In this document: piece by piece, positions 7,955 through 15,391 of the stretch | How positions within the stretch are numbered: position 1 is the stretch's first letter | How the letters are laid out: each line of letters opens with the position of its first letter | Assembly (NCBI GenBank): GCA_012518115.1 | Contig: JAAYTD010000022.1 | Coordinates: 1-51,527, forward strand | DNA length: 51,527 nucleotides | Source of the DNA: Ignavibacteria bacterium | Lineage (GTDB): Bacteria; Bacteroidota; Ignavibacteria; Kapaibacteriales; UBA2268 | Reading direction: 5' to 3' | Notes under the pieces: generated by a model | Databases searched by the model: none | Seen by the model: the letters and a program-made list of their open reading frames with translations, nothing else | Told to the model about the DNA's origin: nothing | Translations under genes and position numbers: made by a program

Positions 7955-7985
7955 CTCCGCAAATGTATTTTTGCGGAGTTTTTTT
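7955..7985 (+). terminator. Intrinsic terminator after cassette gene 3
   Basis: Stem CTCCGCAAA/TTTGCGGAG followed by seven T. Including flanking bases, it matches the 5113-5144 terminator over nearly 40 bases. Confidence 0.93.
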
Positions 7986-7990
7986 ATTTT

Positions 7991-8088
7991 GTTCATTGAG
8001 TTTGTACTTCGACAGGCTCAGTAAGCATCGGAAATGACTACCCCGTCAGACTAGCGCTTGCCATCCCTTCTTTCCGAAAGGGAATTTT
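7991..8088 (+). repeat. Composite repeat: module D copy 3 joined to module A copy 2
   Basis: The D part (7991-8038) is a longer variant containing TTCGACAGGCTCAG between the outer arms TTCATT and AATGAC. Its last bases, GAC, are also the first bases of module A (8036-8088: GACTACCCCGTCAGAC through GAAAGGGAATTTT). The same D-A junction recurs at 25609. It sits between convergent genes. Confidence 0.75.
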
Positions 8089-8130
8089 AAATCATAGTTC
8101 AGACAATATAACCGAACAAGCTAAATAAAA

Positions 8131-8748
8131 TTAATTTTCTAATATAGTTGCTTTAGCGCGTGCATTAGTAGCGGAGAATATAAGATTAGCGAATTCATTT
8201 GCTTTAGAGATTGGAATATTAGCAATAATTTCTATTACATCGGAGTAATTTTCTTCAAAAGAGATAGCCCATTCGTCAACCATTCTTTTTACTATTGAAA
8301 TTTCTTCATATTTGCAATCAATTTTTACAGGTAATGTGCGATTTATAATTTTTCTTTCACAGATATTTAGTACTTCTTCAGTAGCATCGGAATAAGCGCG
8401 CACAAGTCCGCCAACGCCGAGTTTTGTTCCTCCGAAATATCGTGTAACAACGACAATTATATCAGAAAAATCAAATTTTTGTATAGCGAATAAGATAGGT
8501 TTCCCCGCTGAACCGTTTGGTTCGCCGTCATCGGCAGCACGGAAGGTATTGCGATCCCAACCGATTTGATATGCAAAGCAGTTATGAGTGGCATCAAAAA
8601 ATTCTGTGCGGATTTTAGCTAAAAATTCTTGTGCTTCTTCTATACTTTTTACTGAAGCGGCACTTGCAATAAATTTTGATGCTTTAATTTTAATTTCTGC
8701 TCGTTTTTCCTCTGCGATAGTTGAATAAAAATCTATGTTTTCTTGCAT
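8131..8748 (-). CDS. yigZ: YigZ/IMPACT (UPF0029) family protein
   Basis: A 205-residue protein of the IMPACT/YigZ family, related to eukaryotic IMPACT (a regulator of GCN2); the bacterial role is not settled. The N-terminal domain carries the family signature: KIKASKFIASAASVKS, ATHNCFAYQIG, DDGEPNGSAGKPIL and VVVTRYFGGTKLGVGGLVRAY. The C-terminal half is the ferredoxin-like DUF1949-type domain. The length is typical. It is followed on the same strand by no other gene and faces cassette gene 3. The upstream lipoprotein gene ends 26 bases before its start, so they may share a transcript. Confidence 0.93.
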   Translation of the reverse strand: MQENIDFYSTIAEEKRAEIKIKASKFIASAASVKSIEEAQEFLAKIRTEFFDATHNCFAYQIGWDRNTFRAADDGEPNGSAGKPILFAIQKFDFSDIIVVVTRYFGGTKLGVGGLVRAYSDATEEVLNICERKIINRTLPVKIDCKYEEISIVKRMVDEWAISFEENYSDVIEIIANIPISKANEFANLIFSATNARAKATILEN

Positions 8749-8774
8749 TTTTTGTTTTTGATAGTTATCGCTTT

Positions 8775-9194
8775 TTACTTAAATCGCGGATTACAGTAGT
8801 ATTTCATTCGTTCTATAAATTGTAATATCTCAGGTTCGTATATTTTTTGCTGTTCTTTAGAAAGCGCATAAACTTTGCGATTAGCATTTTGTTCTGTAAC
8901 ATAATAAGGAGTAATTTCCGAAAGAGAATCGGATTTATAAGAAATATGTAGCTGAAGAAATTCTAAAAACAAACCACTTGTTGTACCTGTATTTTGTAAT
9001 AATTTTGTAGCAACGATAGTATTATTGATGCTATCTAAATTTTCTACAGCATAGCCCATTTGAAAAGTAAGCGAACTTATAGCTTTGCTCCAAATTTCTT
9101 TCTGTTGCTCTCGACAATCATAATAATATTTTTGCGGTTTAGCAGAACAAGCGCTTAAAAGTATTGCAATAAAAATAGGAATAATGTGTTTCAT
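8775..9194 (-). CDS. Small lipoprotein of unknown function
   Basis: A 139-residue protein that I do not recognise. The signal peptide MKHIIPIFIAILLSAC ends in a clear lipobox (LLSAC, Cys16), so the mature protein is lipid-anchored. The body contains YYYDCREQQKEIWSKAISS and several short strands (TIVATKLLQNTG, LFLEFLQLHISYKSD), and may be one small alpha/beta domain. Its start is 4 bases after the stop of the S24-like gene, which implies co-transcription. Confidence 0.8.
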   Translation of the reverse strand: MKHIIPIFIAILLSACSAKPQKYYYDCREQQKEIWSKAISSLTFQMGYAVENLDSINNTIVATKLLQNTGTTSGLFLEFLQLHISYKSDSLSEITPYYVTEQNANRKVYALSKEQQKIYEPEILQFIERMKYYCNPRFK

Positions 9195-9198
9195 ACTT

Positions 9199-9615
9199 TT
9201 AAAGATTGTGTATTACGTGAGAAACTGTGCCAATAATTTTATAGTTTAACTCTTCTATTTGCATAGGCATAAAGACATTATGGCTATCATACAAATACAT
9301 TTCATCATCTATAAATTTACATTTTTTAATGAGCAATAAACTTTGTATTTGTACTAATACTAAAGAGTCATTTTTTAGCTCGCCATCCATATTCAAGATT
9401 AAAATATCATTATCATTTATCCCAAAATTACTATATTTTCCACCATTAACTTTAGCTACAAAAAATCTAGAGTCATTATTTAGTAAAAGTTTATTAAAAT
9501 CAATAGTTTCGGGAAAAAGCTCTTCTTGATAAACAGATTCGTCTGCTCTTATATGTATTTTTGAAGTTAACTTATCAAAGCATTTATCTGTTGCGTTGTT
9601 TCTAATTGTATTCAT
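9199..9615 (-). CDS. S24/UmuD-like protein lacking the catalytic serine
   Basis: A 138-residue protein whose residues about 45-138 follow the LexA/UmuD peptidase S24 fold: FFVAKVNGGKYSNFGINDND, then ILILNMDGELKNDSLVLVQI, then LLLIKKCKF. In active members the first block contains the nucleophile in GDSM. Here the aligned stretch reads GGKY, with Lys60 in the place of Ser, while the position of the general-base Lys (LIKKC, Lys97/98) is kept. The protein may therefore keep the fold but not self-cleave, or the alignment may be off by a few residues. No helix-turn-helix is visible in the short N-terminus and no umuC is adjacent. Related calls: UmuD-like, or an inactive LexA-type domain. Confidence 0.65.
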   Translation of the reverse strand: MNTIRNNATDKCFDKLTSKIHIRADESVYQEELFPETIDFNKLLLNNDSRFFVAKVNGGKYSNFGINDNDILILNMDGELKNDSLVLVQIQSLLLIKKCKFIDDEMYLYDSHNVFMPMQIEELNYKIIGTVSHVIHNL

Positions 9616-9768
9616 AAAATCATTCTCGTTAAAAAAATAAAATAATTTCTATGTCAATAATGCTTGTTGCAAATACCGAGCCAAAAAAATAATTTATACG
9701 AAATGATTGCGTGAAAGTTTTTAATTTGTAGGAAAATAAGGGACTTGAAAGATGAAGAAAAATTTATT

Positions 9769-9820
9769 AACTACCCCGTCAAACTTCGTTTGCCACCCCT
9801 TCGTCCCGAAGGGGAATTTT
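9769..9820 (+). repeat. Module A intergenic repeat, copy 3
   Basis: AACTACCCCGTCAAACTTCG, then TTTGCCACCCCTTCGTCCCG, then AAGGGGAATTTT: the most regular copy and a good consensus. The 9616-9946 gap also holds the minus-strand terminator at 9875 and no gene. Confidence 0.88.
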
Positions 9821-9874
9821 ATAATTCAATTTAGTATAACACCAAATTGAATAATAATTTATTCAAAATGCTAT

Positions 9875-9909
9875 AAAAAAATATCGTTTCCTTAGCAAAT
9901 AAGAAAACG
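9875..9909 (-). terminator. Intrinsic terminator of the T9SS propeller gene
   Basis: On the minus strand, arms CGTTTTCTT and AAGGAAACG (one G-U) enclose a 7-base loop and are followed by ATATTTTTTT. It starts 38 bases after the stop codon at 9947. Confidence 0.8.
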
Positions 9910-9946
9910 GTATTAACAGCGAGGTAAATGCTTATAAAAAAATTAT

Positions 9947-11377
9947 TTAGTTTGCTTTCACAAACTTATAAGTTTTAGAAGGATTATCAGCAGTTGAAAC
10001 TATAAGGAAATAAGTGCCTGAAGATAGGAAGCTTATATCTTGCATAATTTTACCTTCTATTACTTGGTAAGTTCTGTTTGATACTTCTATGCCACTACTA
10101 TTAAAAATGCTTACTGCTACATTTCCACATTCTAAATTATCTAATGTGATATTGTTGTTGCTTGGATTAGGATATAATAAGTCAGAGTGTTCTTCTCCCG
10201 CTATATTAGTTGTATTATCTGCAAATAAACGAATTGTATTCCAATTACTGCCGACTGCTATGTAACGTCTATCACTGCTGATTACAGGATGATGACTAAG
10301 ATATACGCCCACACCACCTATATAAAACGAACTTAATAATGCTTCTGACTCAGGTTTGCGAAAATCATATATACGAAGTAAATGACTGCCGTATTCGTAG
10401 ATATAGATGTAATTTCCGTCTTTAGAAAATTCAAAATAACGACCATCATGATTATAAGGCATATGCTTAAAGTTATTAACATATAAAGTCTCACCGCTAT
10501 CATAATCTATCATACAAACACGACTACGAAGATCACGAGCAAAAGCTAAACGATGCTCATCTATATAAACAGGATAACAACAATGAGGATAAATTTTGAT
10601 TATGCTATCTAATTCTACATCATAAACTAATACGTATGAATCCCCACGCTCAAGAGGCGGAATACTATAACGACGCGTATAACGTACTTCCATTAATATC
10701 TCATTGCGACGTGGATGAAATACTGCACTAATAACATTCATCTTTATGTTTTCAGGAACTATTTGTGAAATCTTGTCTCTTACTTTCGTAAAACTTGATA
10801 AATTATCATATCGCTTTATCATAATACCTGCTTCCTCTATTGTTGCACAAGTATATTGCATATCATAAGAAGAGGAAAAGCAAGCATCACCTATAAGCTG
10901 ATTAACTTTCTTAAATGTTGAAACGTCATAAAAAAACACATTGCTTTCTGTAGCTAAATTAAAAGTTATTAAATTCTTTCCATCTTTGGAAAATTCTTGA
11001 AAAAGTTCATTTTCAAAAACATGAATTACCTCACCTGTCTTTATATCAAGTAACTTAGTGCGATATCTTATACCATCACTAGGTTCCTTATAAGAATAAG
11101 ACACAACCACATATTTATCGTTGGGGCTTATAGCTATATCATCACTATTACCATCACCAATTATCTGTGCTTCTTCTTTGTGCTCCCAGAGCATAGTAGG
11201 CTCTGAAAATACAGAAACATTAAGTATGAAAAATAAAAAGAAGATAAATCTTGTTTTATTGCCACCTCCAAGCAAGAATAAGAAGTTTTTAATAAATTTG
11301 CTAAAACCTGTAGCTAACACCGCTACAGAAGTAGGGGAAAGAAACCCCATTAACCGTAATTTCGTACTCTGTACCAT
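9947..11377 (-). CDS. T9SS-targeted beta-propeller protein
   Basis: A 476-residue protein. The start is set at the ATG at 11377 because GAGGTG lies 4 bases before it; an in-frame TTG four codons upstream is less likely. There is an unusual N-terminal extension of about 40 residues before the signal-like segment FIFFLFFILNVSVF (about 44-57). Residues about 60-390 carry WD40/YVTN-like repeats (DDIAISPNDKYVVVSYS, LLDIKTGEVIHVF, VLVYDVELDSII, VISSDRRYIAVGS), suggesting a seven-bladed propeller. The last 75 residues are a type A T9SS sorting domain starting LLYPNPSNNNITLDN and ending SGTYFLIVSTADNPSKTYKF. The likely location is the cell surface or outside the cell. The binding partner is unknown. 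Confidence 0.85.
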   Translation of the reverse strand: MVQSTKLRLMGFLSPTSVAVLATGFSKFIKNFLFLLGGGNKTRFIFFLFFILNVSVFSEPTMLWEHKEEAQIIGDGNSDDIAISPNDKYVVVSYSYKEPSDGIRYRTKLLDIKTGEVIHVFENELFQEFSKDGKNLITFNLATESNVFFYDVSTFKKVNQLIGDACFSSSYDMQYTCATIEEAGIMIKRYDNLSSFTKVRDKISQIVPENIKMNVISAVFHPRRNEILMEVRYTRRYSIPPLERGDSYVLVYDVELDSIIKIYPHCCYPVYIDEHRLAFARDLRSRVCMIDYDSGETLYVNNFKHMPYNHDGRYFEFSKDGNYIYIYEYGSHLLRIYDFRKPESEALLSSFYIGGVGVYLSHHPVISSDRRYIAVGSNWNTIRLFADNTTNIAGEEHSDLLYPNPSNNNITLDNLECGNVAVSIFNSSGIEVSNRTYQVIEGKIMQDISFLSSGTYFLIVSTADNPSKTYKFVKAN

Positions 11378-11420
11378 ATTACACCTCAACTGTTATTGAG
11401 AGAAAAATAAAATTATATAT

Positions 11421-11450
11421 TTTTATATACATAAAATTATGTATATAAAA
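11421..11450. repeat. 14-bp inverted repeat upstream of the T9SS propeller gene
   Basis: TTTTATATACATAA, two bases, TTATGTATATAAAA: a perfect inverted repeat 44-73 bases before the start codon at 11377 on the minus strand. It could be an operator or a leader hairpin. Composition is all A/T except one pair. Confidence 0.5.
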
Positions 11451-11585
11451 TTAAACTATCAAATTAATTAGTTGAAAAATTGTATTTTTTTTTGTTTAAA
11501 CGTATATAAATAAAATTTATTGCAAGGATTATGAATAAAAATTCATAATATTTTAGGAAGATTAAAATTAGTAGAAAATTATATT

Positions 11586-11638
11586 AACTACCCTGTAAAG
11601 CTGACGTTTGCCAGACCTTCGTGCTGAAGGGGAATTTG
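11586..11638 (+). repeat. Module A intergenic repeat, copy 4 (divergent)
   Basis: AACTACCCTGTAAAGCTGAC, then GTTTGCCAGACCTTCGTGCT, then GAAGGGGAATTTG. It is more diverged than the other copies. Confidence 0.7.
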
Positions 11639-11710
11639 ACCTCTCCTAACCTCTCCAAAGGAGAGGAATTTTAAAACTCTCCTCTTTTGGAGGAGCCGAA
11701 GGAGGTTATG
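11639..11710 (+). repeat. Module C-like hairpins
   Basis: A perfect CCTCTCC-AAA-GGAGAGG hairpin (11650-11666) is followed by CTCCTC/GAGGAG (about 11680-11696) and CCGAAGGAGG. It resembles the CTCCTC/GAGGAG core of module C at 25420. The unit is directly attached to the end of module A copy 4. Confidence 0.55.
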
Positions 11711-11730
11711 AATTTAATATATCCTCAAAA

Positions 11731-11861
11731 ATCCCGTAGGGGTGACATTATTATAGCATTGCGAAATCCAAATGGTGAGAAAACCCCGTAGGGGTGACAT
11801 TTTTAATAGACTACCCCGCCAAGCTAGCGCTTGCCATCCCTTCGTGCCGAAGGGGAATTTG
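11731..11861 (+). repeat. Composite repeat B-B-A, copy 1
   Basis: Two module B units, TCCCGTAGGGGTGACATTA (11732) and CCCCGTAGGGGTGACATTT (11784), about 52 bases apart, then TTAATA leading into module A copy 5 (11809-11861). The same order and spacing recur at 22572-22703. Together with 11586-11710 it fills the gap before mtaB; no gene was seen in 11451-11970. Confidence 0.88.
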
Positions 11862-11970
11862 AAAAATCATAGTTCAGACAATAAGAACAAAAGATAAAAA
11901 AATATAATAATTATTTATAAAGTTACAAAAAAATAGTATTTTAGTATTTTTAGGAATTGAATGAAAAAGA

Positions 11971-13257
11971 ATGAAAATATACTTTATTAATCTTGGTTGT
12001 AAAGTTAATTTTGCGGAGCTTTCGCGTTTAAAAGATATTTTTGATAAACGTGGCTACAGTATTGATTGCAGCATTTTAGATGCAGATATTGTTTTGATTA
12101 ATACTTGTAGCGTAACAAAGCTAGCTGATGCAGACTCGCGACGTATTATTAGGATGGTTAGGCGTGAAAATCCTCAAGCATTTATCGGCGTTTTAGGTTG
12201 CTATGCTCAGTTGGAAGCTGATAAAATATTGGAACTTACAGGCGCTAGTGCTATTTTCGGAATAAACAGAAAATTTGAAATACCTGATATTATTGAAAAA
12301 TTAGTAAAAGAAGAACGGAGAGTGTCGCTTGTTGAAGAAATAGATAACACTAAATTTGATTTTGCTTTTTCTGCTGATAATGAAGCGCGCGCTCGTGCTT
12401 TTATGAAGCTACAAGACGGTTGTAATTTCAAATGTTCTTATTGTACGATACCACTAGCTAGGGGAAATTCGCGAAGTTTATCTTTTTCGGAAGTGTTGCC
12501 ACAAGTTGAAAAAATTGTTTCTGCGGGCTATAAGGAAATTGTTTTAACAGGAATTAATTTAAGTGATTACAGGTCAGATGATAAAAATTTTTATGACTTA
12601 ATTAAGTTGTTTGCCACGAGTGATTTTCCTGTTAGATTTAGAATTTCATCAATTGAGCCACAAATAATTAACGAGCAACTTGTAGAAATTATCGCAAATC
12701 ACGAAAAAATATGTCCGCATTTCCATATTCCTTTGCAAAGCGGAAGTAACGAGATTTTGAAGAAAATGAAGCGACGCTATAATGTTGGACAATTTCAAAA
12801 TAATATTGGATTAATAAAAAAATATATTCCTGAATCTTGTATTGGACTTGATGTTATTTCAGGTTTCCCGGGCGAAACAGAATCGTTATTTAGAGAAACT
12901 TATGAATTTATTCAAAGTTTAGATATTTCTTATTTGCATTGTTTTTCATATTCTAAACGTGATAATACTTTGGCGGCTGAGTTGGAAAATCAAGTTCCGA
13001 AACAAGAAAAACGGAGACGAACAAGAGAATTATCGGATTTATCAAAGTGGCAAACAGAAAAATATTATAAAAATAACATAGGAAAATGCTTAACATTTTT
13101 GCCTGAAAAATTTGATGTAACTAAAAATAAAGTTTTTGGACATACGGAAAATTATATCAATGTTTGTATTCCAGTAACTAAGCCTTTAGATAATATATTT
13201 TATACTGTAAAGCTAACTAGCTATGACGGGAAATATGCAATAGGTGAATTAATTTAA
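11971..13257 (+). CDS. mtaB: tRNA (t6A37) methylthiotransferase
   Basis: A radical SAM enzyme that adds a methylthio group to N6-threonylcarbamoyladenosine at position 37 of tRNAs decoding ANN codons. It has 428 residues. The N-terminal UPF0004 domain carries three cluster cysteines in LGCKVN (Cys10), NTCSVT (Cys46) and LGCYAQ (Cys77). The radical SAM motif is CNFKCSYC (Cys151, 155, 158), followed by ARGNSRSLSF. HIPLQSGSNEILKKMKRRY and DVISGFPGETE are typical of the family, and a TRAM-like tail follows. The LGCKVN form and the short N-terminus favour MtaB over MiaB or RimO. It is a single gene behind a repeat-rich gap. Confidence 0.93.
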   Translation: MKIYFINLGCKVNFAELSRLKDIFDKRGYSIDCSILDADIVLINTCSVTKLADADSRRIIRMVRRENPQAFIGVLGCYAQLEADKILELTGASAIFGINRKFEIPDIIEKLVKEERRVSLVEEIDNTKFDFAFSADNEARARAFMKLQDGCNFKCSYCTIPLARGNSRSLSFSEVLPQVEKIVSAGYKEIVLTGINLSDYRSDDKNFYDLIKLFATSDFPVRFRISSIEPQIINEQLVEIIANHEKICPHFHIPLQSGSNEILKKMKRRYNVGQFQNNIGLIKKYIPESCIGLDVISGFPGETESLFRETYEFIQSLDISYLHCFSYSKRDNTLAAELENQVPKQEKRRRTRELSDLSKWQTEKYYKNNIGKCLTFLPEKFDVTKNKVFGHTENYINVCIPVTKPLDNIFYTVKLTSYDGKYAIGELI

Positions 13258-13289
13258 AAAATATAATTTTTATCAATATTTTAATTCTT

Positions 13290-13320
13290 TTTGTTATTAT
13301 TCTTTTTTTTTGTATATTTG
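13290..13320 (+). promoter_or_regulatory. Bacteroidota-type promoter of ffh
   Basis: TTTG (13290-13293), a 19-base spacer and TATATTTG (13313-13320): an exact consensus match, 43 bases before the start codon. Confidence 0.78.
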
Positions 13321-13362
13321 TAGTCTTTATATTTCGCAAAATAGTAATATAATAATAGATTT

Positions 13363-14697
13363 ATGTTTGAAAACTTACAGGAAAAGTTAGAAGTTGCTCT
13401 GAAAAAGTTCAGAGGTCAAGCAAATATAACGGAAGAGAACACCGAAGAAGCTATGAAAGCAGTGCGTCGAGCTCTTCTTGATGCTGACGTAAATTTTCAA
13501 GTAGCTAAGGATTTCGTAGAAGCAGTAAAACAAAAAGCGTTAGGAACGGAAGTTAAAGGAAAAATAACTCCCGAACAGCTCATCGTTAAAATAGTTCACG
13601 AGGAATTAAAAGAAACGATGGGTAACAAAAATAGCGAGCTGATGTTTTCGCCGCAGCCACCAACAACTATCTTGGTTGCAGGTTTACAAGGTTCGGGTAA
13701 AACTACTTTTTGTGCTAAACTTGCGAAGAATTTACGAAAAAAAGGCAGACAACCTTTATTAGTAGCTTGTGATGTTCATAGACCAGCCGCTATTTTGCAA
13801 CTTAAACAGCTTGGCGACCAAATAAAAATACCTGTTTTTTCAGAAGAAAATAAATCAGCAGTTGAAATTGCAGAAAATTCTATAGCTTATGCGAAAAAAT
13901 TCGCTCGCGATATTGTTATAGTGGATACGGCGGGACGTTTGACTATAGACGAAGAAATGATGCGCGAAGTTAAAGAGATTTCAGAAGCAATTAAGCCAAC
14001 AGAAACATTGTTCGTTTGCGATGCGATGATAGGACAAGATTCTGTAAATACTGCAAAAGCTTTTCACGAACTACTATCATTAACAGGAGTAGTACTTACT
14101 AAACTTGATGGCGATACGCGCGGTGGTGCGGCATTGTCGGTTTTGAAAGTAGTAGGTAAACCTATTAAATTCGTCGGAACAGGCGAAAAAGTTGATGATA
14201 TTGAGCCGTTTCATCCTGAACGTATTGCTTCGCGTATTCTTGGAATGGGCGATATTCTTACGCTTGTTGAACGTGCTGAACGTGAAATGGACGAGAAAAA
14301 AGCCATTGAATTAGAAGAAAAAATAAAGAAAAATCAATATACTTTTGATGATTTTTTAGATCAACTAAGAACCATAAAGAAAATGGGCTCTATAAAAGAG
14401 TTGATAGGTATGTTGCCCGGAATGGATAAACACTTGAAAAACAGTCAAGTACCTATTGATAATTCAGCGTTTGTGAAAGTTGAAGCTATAGTTCAATCAA
14501 TGACAAAAGCGGAACGTTCTAATCCGAAAATTATCAATGGTTCGCGAAGACAAAGAATAGCAAGAGGAAGTGGAAATTCAATCCAAGAAGTGAACAAGTT
14601 TTTGAAACAATTTGAAGATATGCAAAAAATTATGAAAAGTGTAGCATTAGGAAAGAAACATCCGTTTTCAAGTAGTTTCCAAAGAATGTTCAAGTAA
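13363..14697 (+). CDS. ffh: Signal recognition particle protein Ffh
   Basis: The SRP54-type GTPase that binds signal sequences and 4.5S RNA and delivers ribosomes to FtsY at the membrane. It has 444 residues, the normal length. The N domain is about residues 1-95. The G domain has the P-loop GLQGSGKTT (107-115), DTAGR (188-192) and TKLDGDTRGGA (from 246). The M domain from about 300 contains FLDQLRTIKKMGSIKELIGM and the RNA-binding SRRQRIARGSG. It ends in a short SSSFQRMFK tail rather than a long Met-rich one. rpsP follows 107 bases later with no clear terminator between, so read-through is likely. Confidence 0.97.
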   Translation: MFENLQEKLEVALKKFRGQANITEENTEEAMKAVRRALLDADVNFQVAKDFVEAVKQKALGTEVKGKITPEQLIVKIVHEELKETMGNKNSELMFSPQPPTTILVAGLQGSGKTTFCAKLAKNLRKKGRQPLLVACDVHRPAAILQLKQLGDQIKIPVFSEENKSAVEIAENSIAYAKKFARDIVIVDTAGRLTIDEEMMREVKEISEAIKPTETLFVCDAMIGQDSVNTAKAFHELLSLTGVVLTKLDGDTRGGAALSVLKVVGKPIKFVGTGEKVDDIEPFHPERIASRILGMGDILTLVERAEREMDEKKAIELEEKIKKNQYTFDDFLDQLRTIKKMGSIKELIGMLPGMDKHLKNSQVPIDNSAFVKVEAIVQSMTKAERSNPKIINGSRRQRIARGSGNSIQEVNKFLKQFEDMQKIMKSVALGKKHPFSSSFQRMFK

Positions 14698-14751
14698 AAG
14701 TAAGATATAATTAATAATTTTATAAACATAAATAATTTAAATTAACACTTT

Positions 14752-14782
14752 TGAGGCAAACCTCACTTTTTGAGGACCCTCG
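14752..14782 (+). promoter_or_regulatory. Candidate leader element of rpsP with alternative pairings
   Basis: TGAGG (14752-14756), CCTCA (14761-14765), TGAGG (14771-14775) and CCTCG (14778-14782) follow each other. The second segment can pair with either the first or the third, and the third with the second or (poorly, because the loop is tight) the fourth. The element lies 22 bases before the rpsP start. Regulation, for example by S16 itself, is only a suggestion. Confidence 0.35.
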
Positions 14783-14804
14783 ATATTATCATTAAGGAAT
14801 AGAA

Positions 14805-15326
14805 ATGGTAAAATTAAGATTAAGAAGAAAAGGTAAAAAAGGTTACCCAGTCTATGATATCGTTGCGGTAGATGTTAGAGCTCGTCGTGACGGTGCTTTT
14901 ATAGAAAAAGTTGGATTTTATAATCCTAATACAGAAATAAGTACCTTTAATTTTAAACATGACAGAGCTATTTATTGGCTACGTACAGGTGCGCAACCGA
15001 CAAATATTGTTAGAAGGTTGCTTAGCTATGACGGTGTACTTTTACACAATGCGCTTCTTTATAAAGGTAAGTCGGAAAGCGAAATATCGGCTGAATTAGA
15101 AAAGCATCGCGAAATAGTAAAAGCTCGTTACATTCGTAGAAAGAAATTACGTGTAAAACGTGCTGAAAACAAAATAAAAGCTGAAGAAGAAGCTAAGAGA
15201 AAAGCTGAGGAAGAAGCTCAAGCTGCTGAAAAAGCTGCCGCTGAAGCTACTGAAGCTGCTGAAACTGAAGCTCCTGCTGAAGCTACTGAAGGAACTCCTG
15301 CAGAGGCAGAAGCAGCAACAGAGTAA
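14805..15326 (+). CDS. rpsP: Ribosomal protein S16 with long Ala/Glu-rich C-terminal extension
   Basis: A small-subunit ribosomal protein needed for 30S assembly. Residues 1-85 are canonical S16: MVKLRLRRKGKKGYPVYDIV, VDVRARRDGAFIEKVGFYNP, IYWLRTGAQPTNIVRRLL. After that, where most S16 proteins stop, the chain continues to 173 residues with a charged helix (RYIRRKKLRVKRAENKIKAE) and a low-complexity Ala/Glu/Thr tail. Such tails occur in Bacteroidota S16 proteins. The start has AAGGAAT 5 bases upstream. In many bacteria rimM and trmD follow rpsP; here fabG does. Confidence 0.95.
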   Translation: MVKLRLRRKGKKGYPVYDIVAVDVRARRDGAFIEKVGFYNPNTEISTFNFKHDRAIYWLRTGAQPTNIVRRLLSYDGVLLHNALLYKGKSESEISAELEKHREIVKARYIRRKKLRVKRAENKIKAEEEAKRKAEEEAQAAEKAAAEATEAAETEAPAEATEGTPAEAEAATE

Positions 15327-15351
15327 ATATTTTTTTTGTATAATTAAGAAA

Positions 15352-15377
15352 AAAAGAAACTTTTTTGTTTCTTTTAT
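15352..15377 (+). terminator. Probable terminator between rpsP and fabG
   Basis: Perfect 9-bp stem AAAAGAAAC/GTTTCTTTT with a T6 loop. The only U-tract is the 3' arm itself, so termination may be partial. Confidence 0.5.
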
Positions 15378-15391
15378 GTATTTTAACACTT

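Noticed and set aside
11586-11861. Possible CRISPR array in the 11.6-11.9 kb repeats
   Set aside because: The repeats are of different kinds, unevenly spaced and few, and no cas genes are present. They match the dispersed modules instead.
15147-15389. Ser/Phe-rich minus-strand frame opposite the end of rpsP
   Set aside because: It is the antisense of the low-complexity Ala/Glu tail of S16; GAA/GCT codons read backwards give TTC/AGC.
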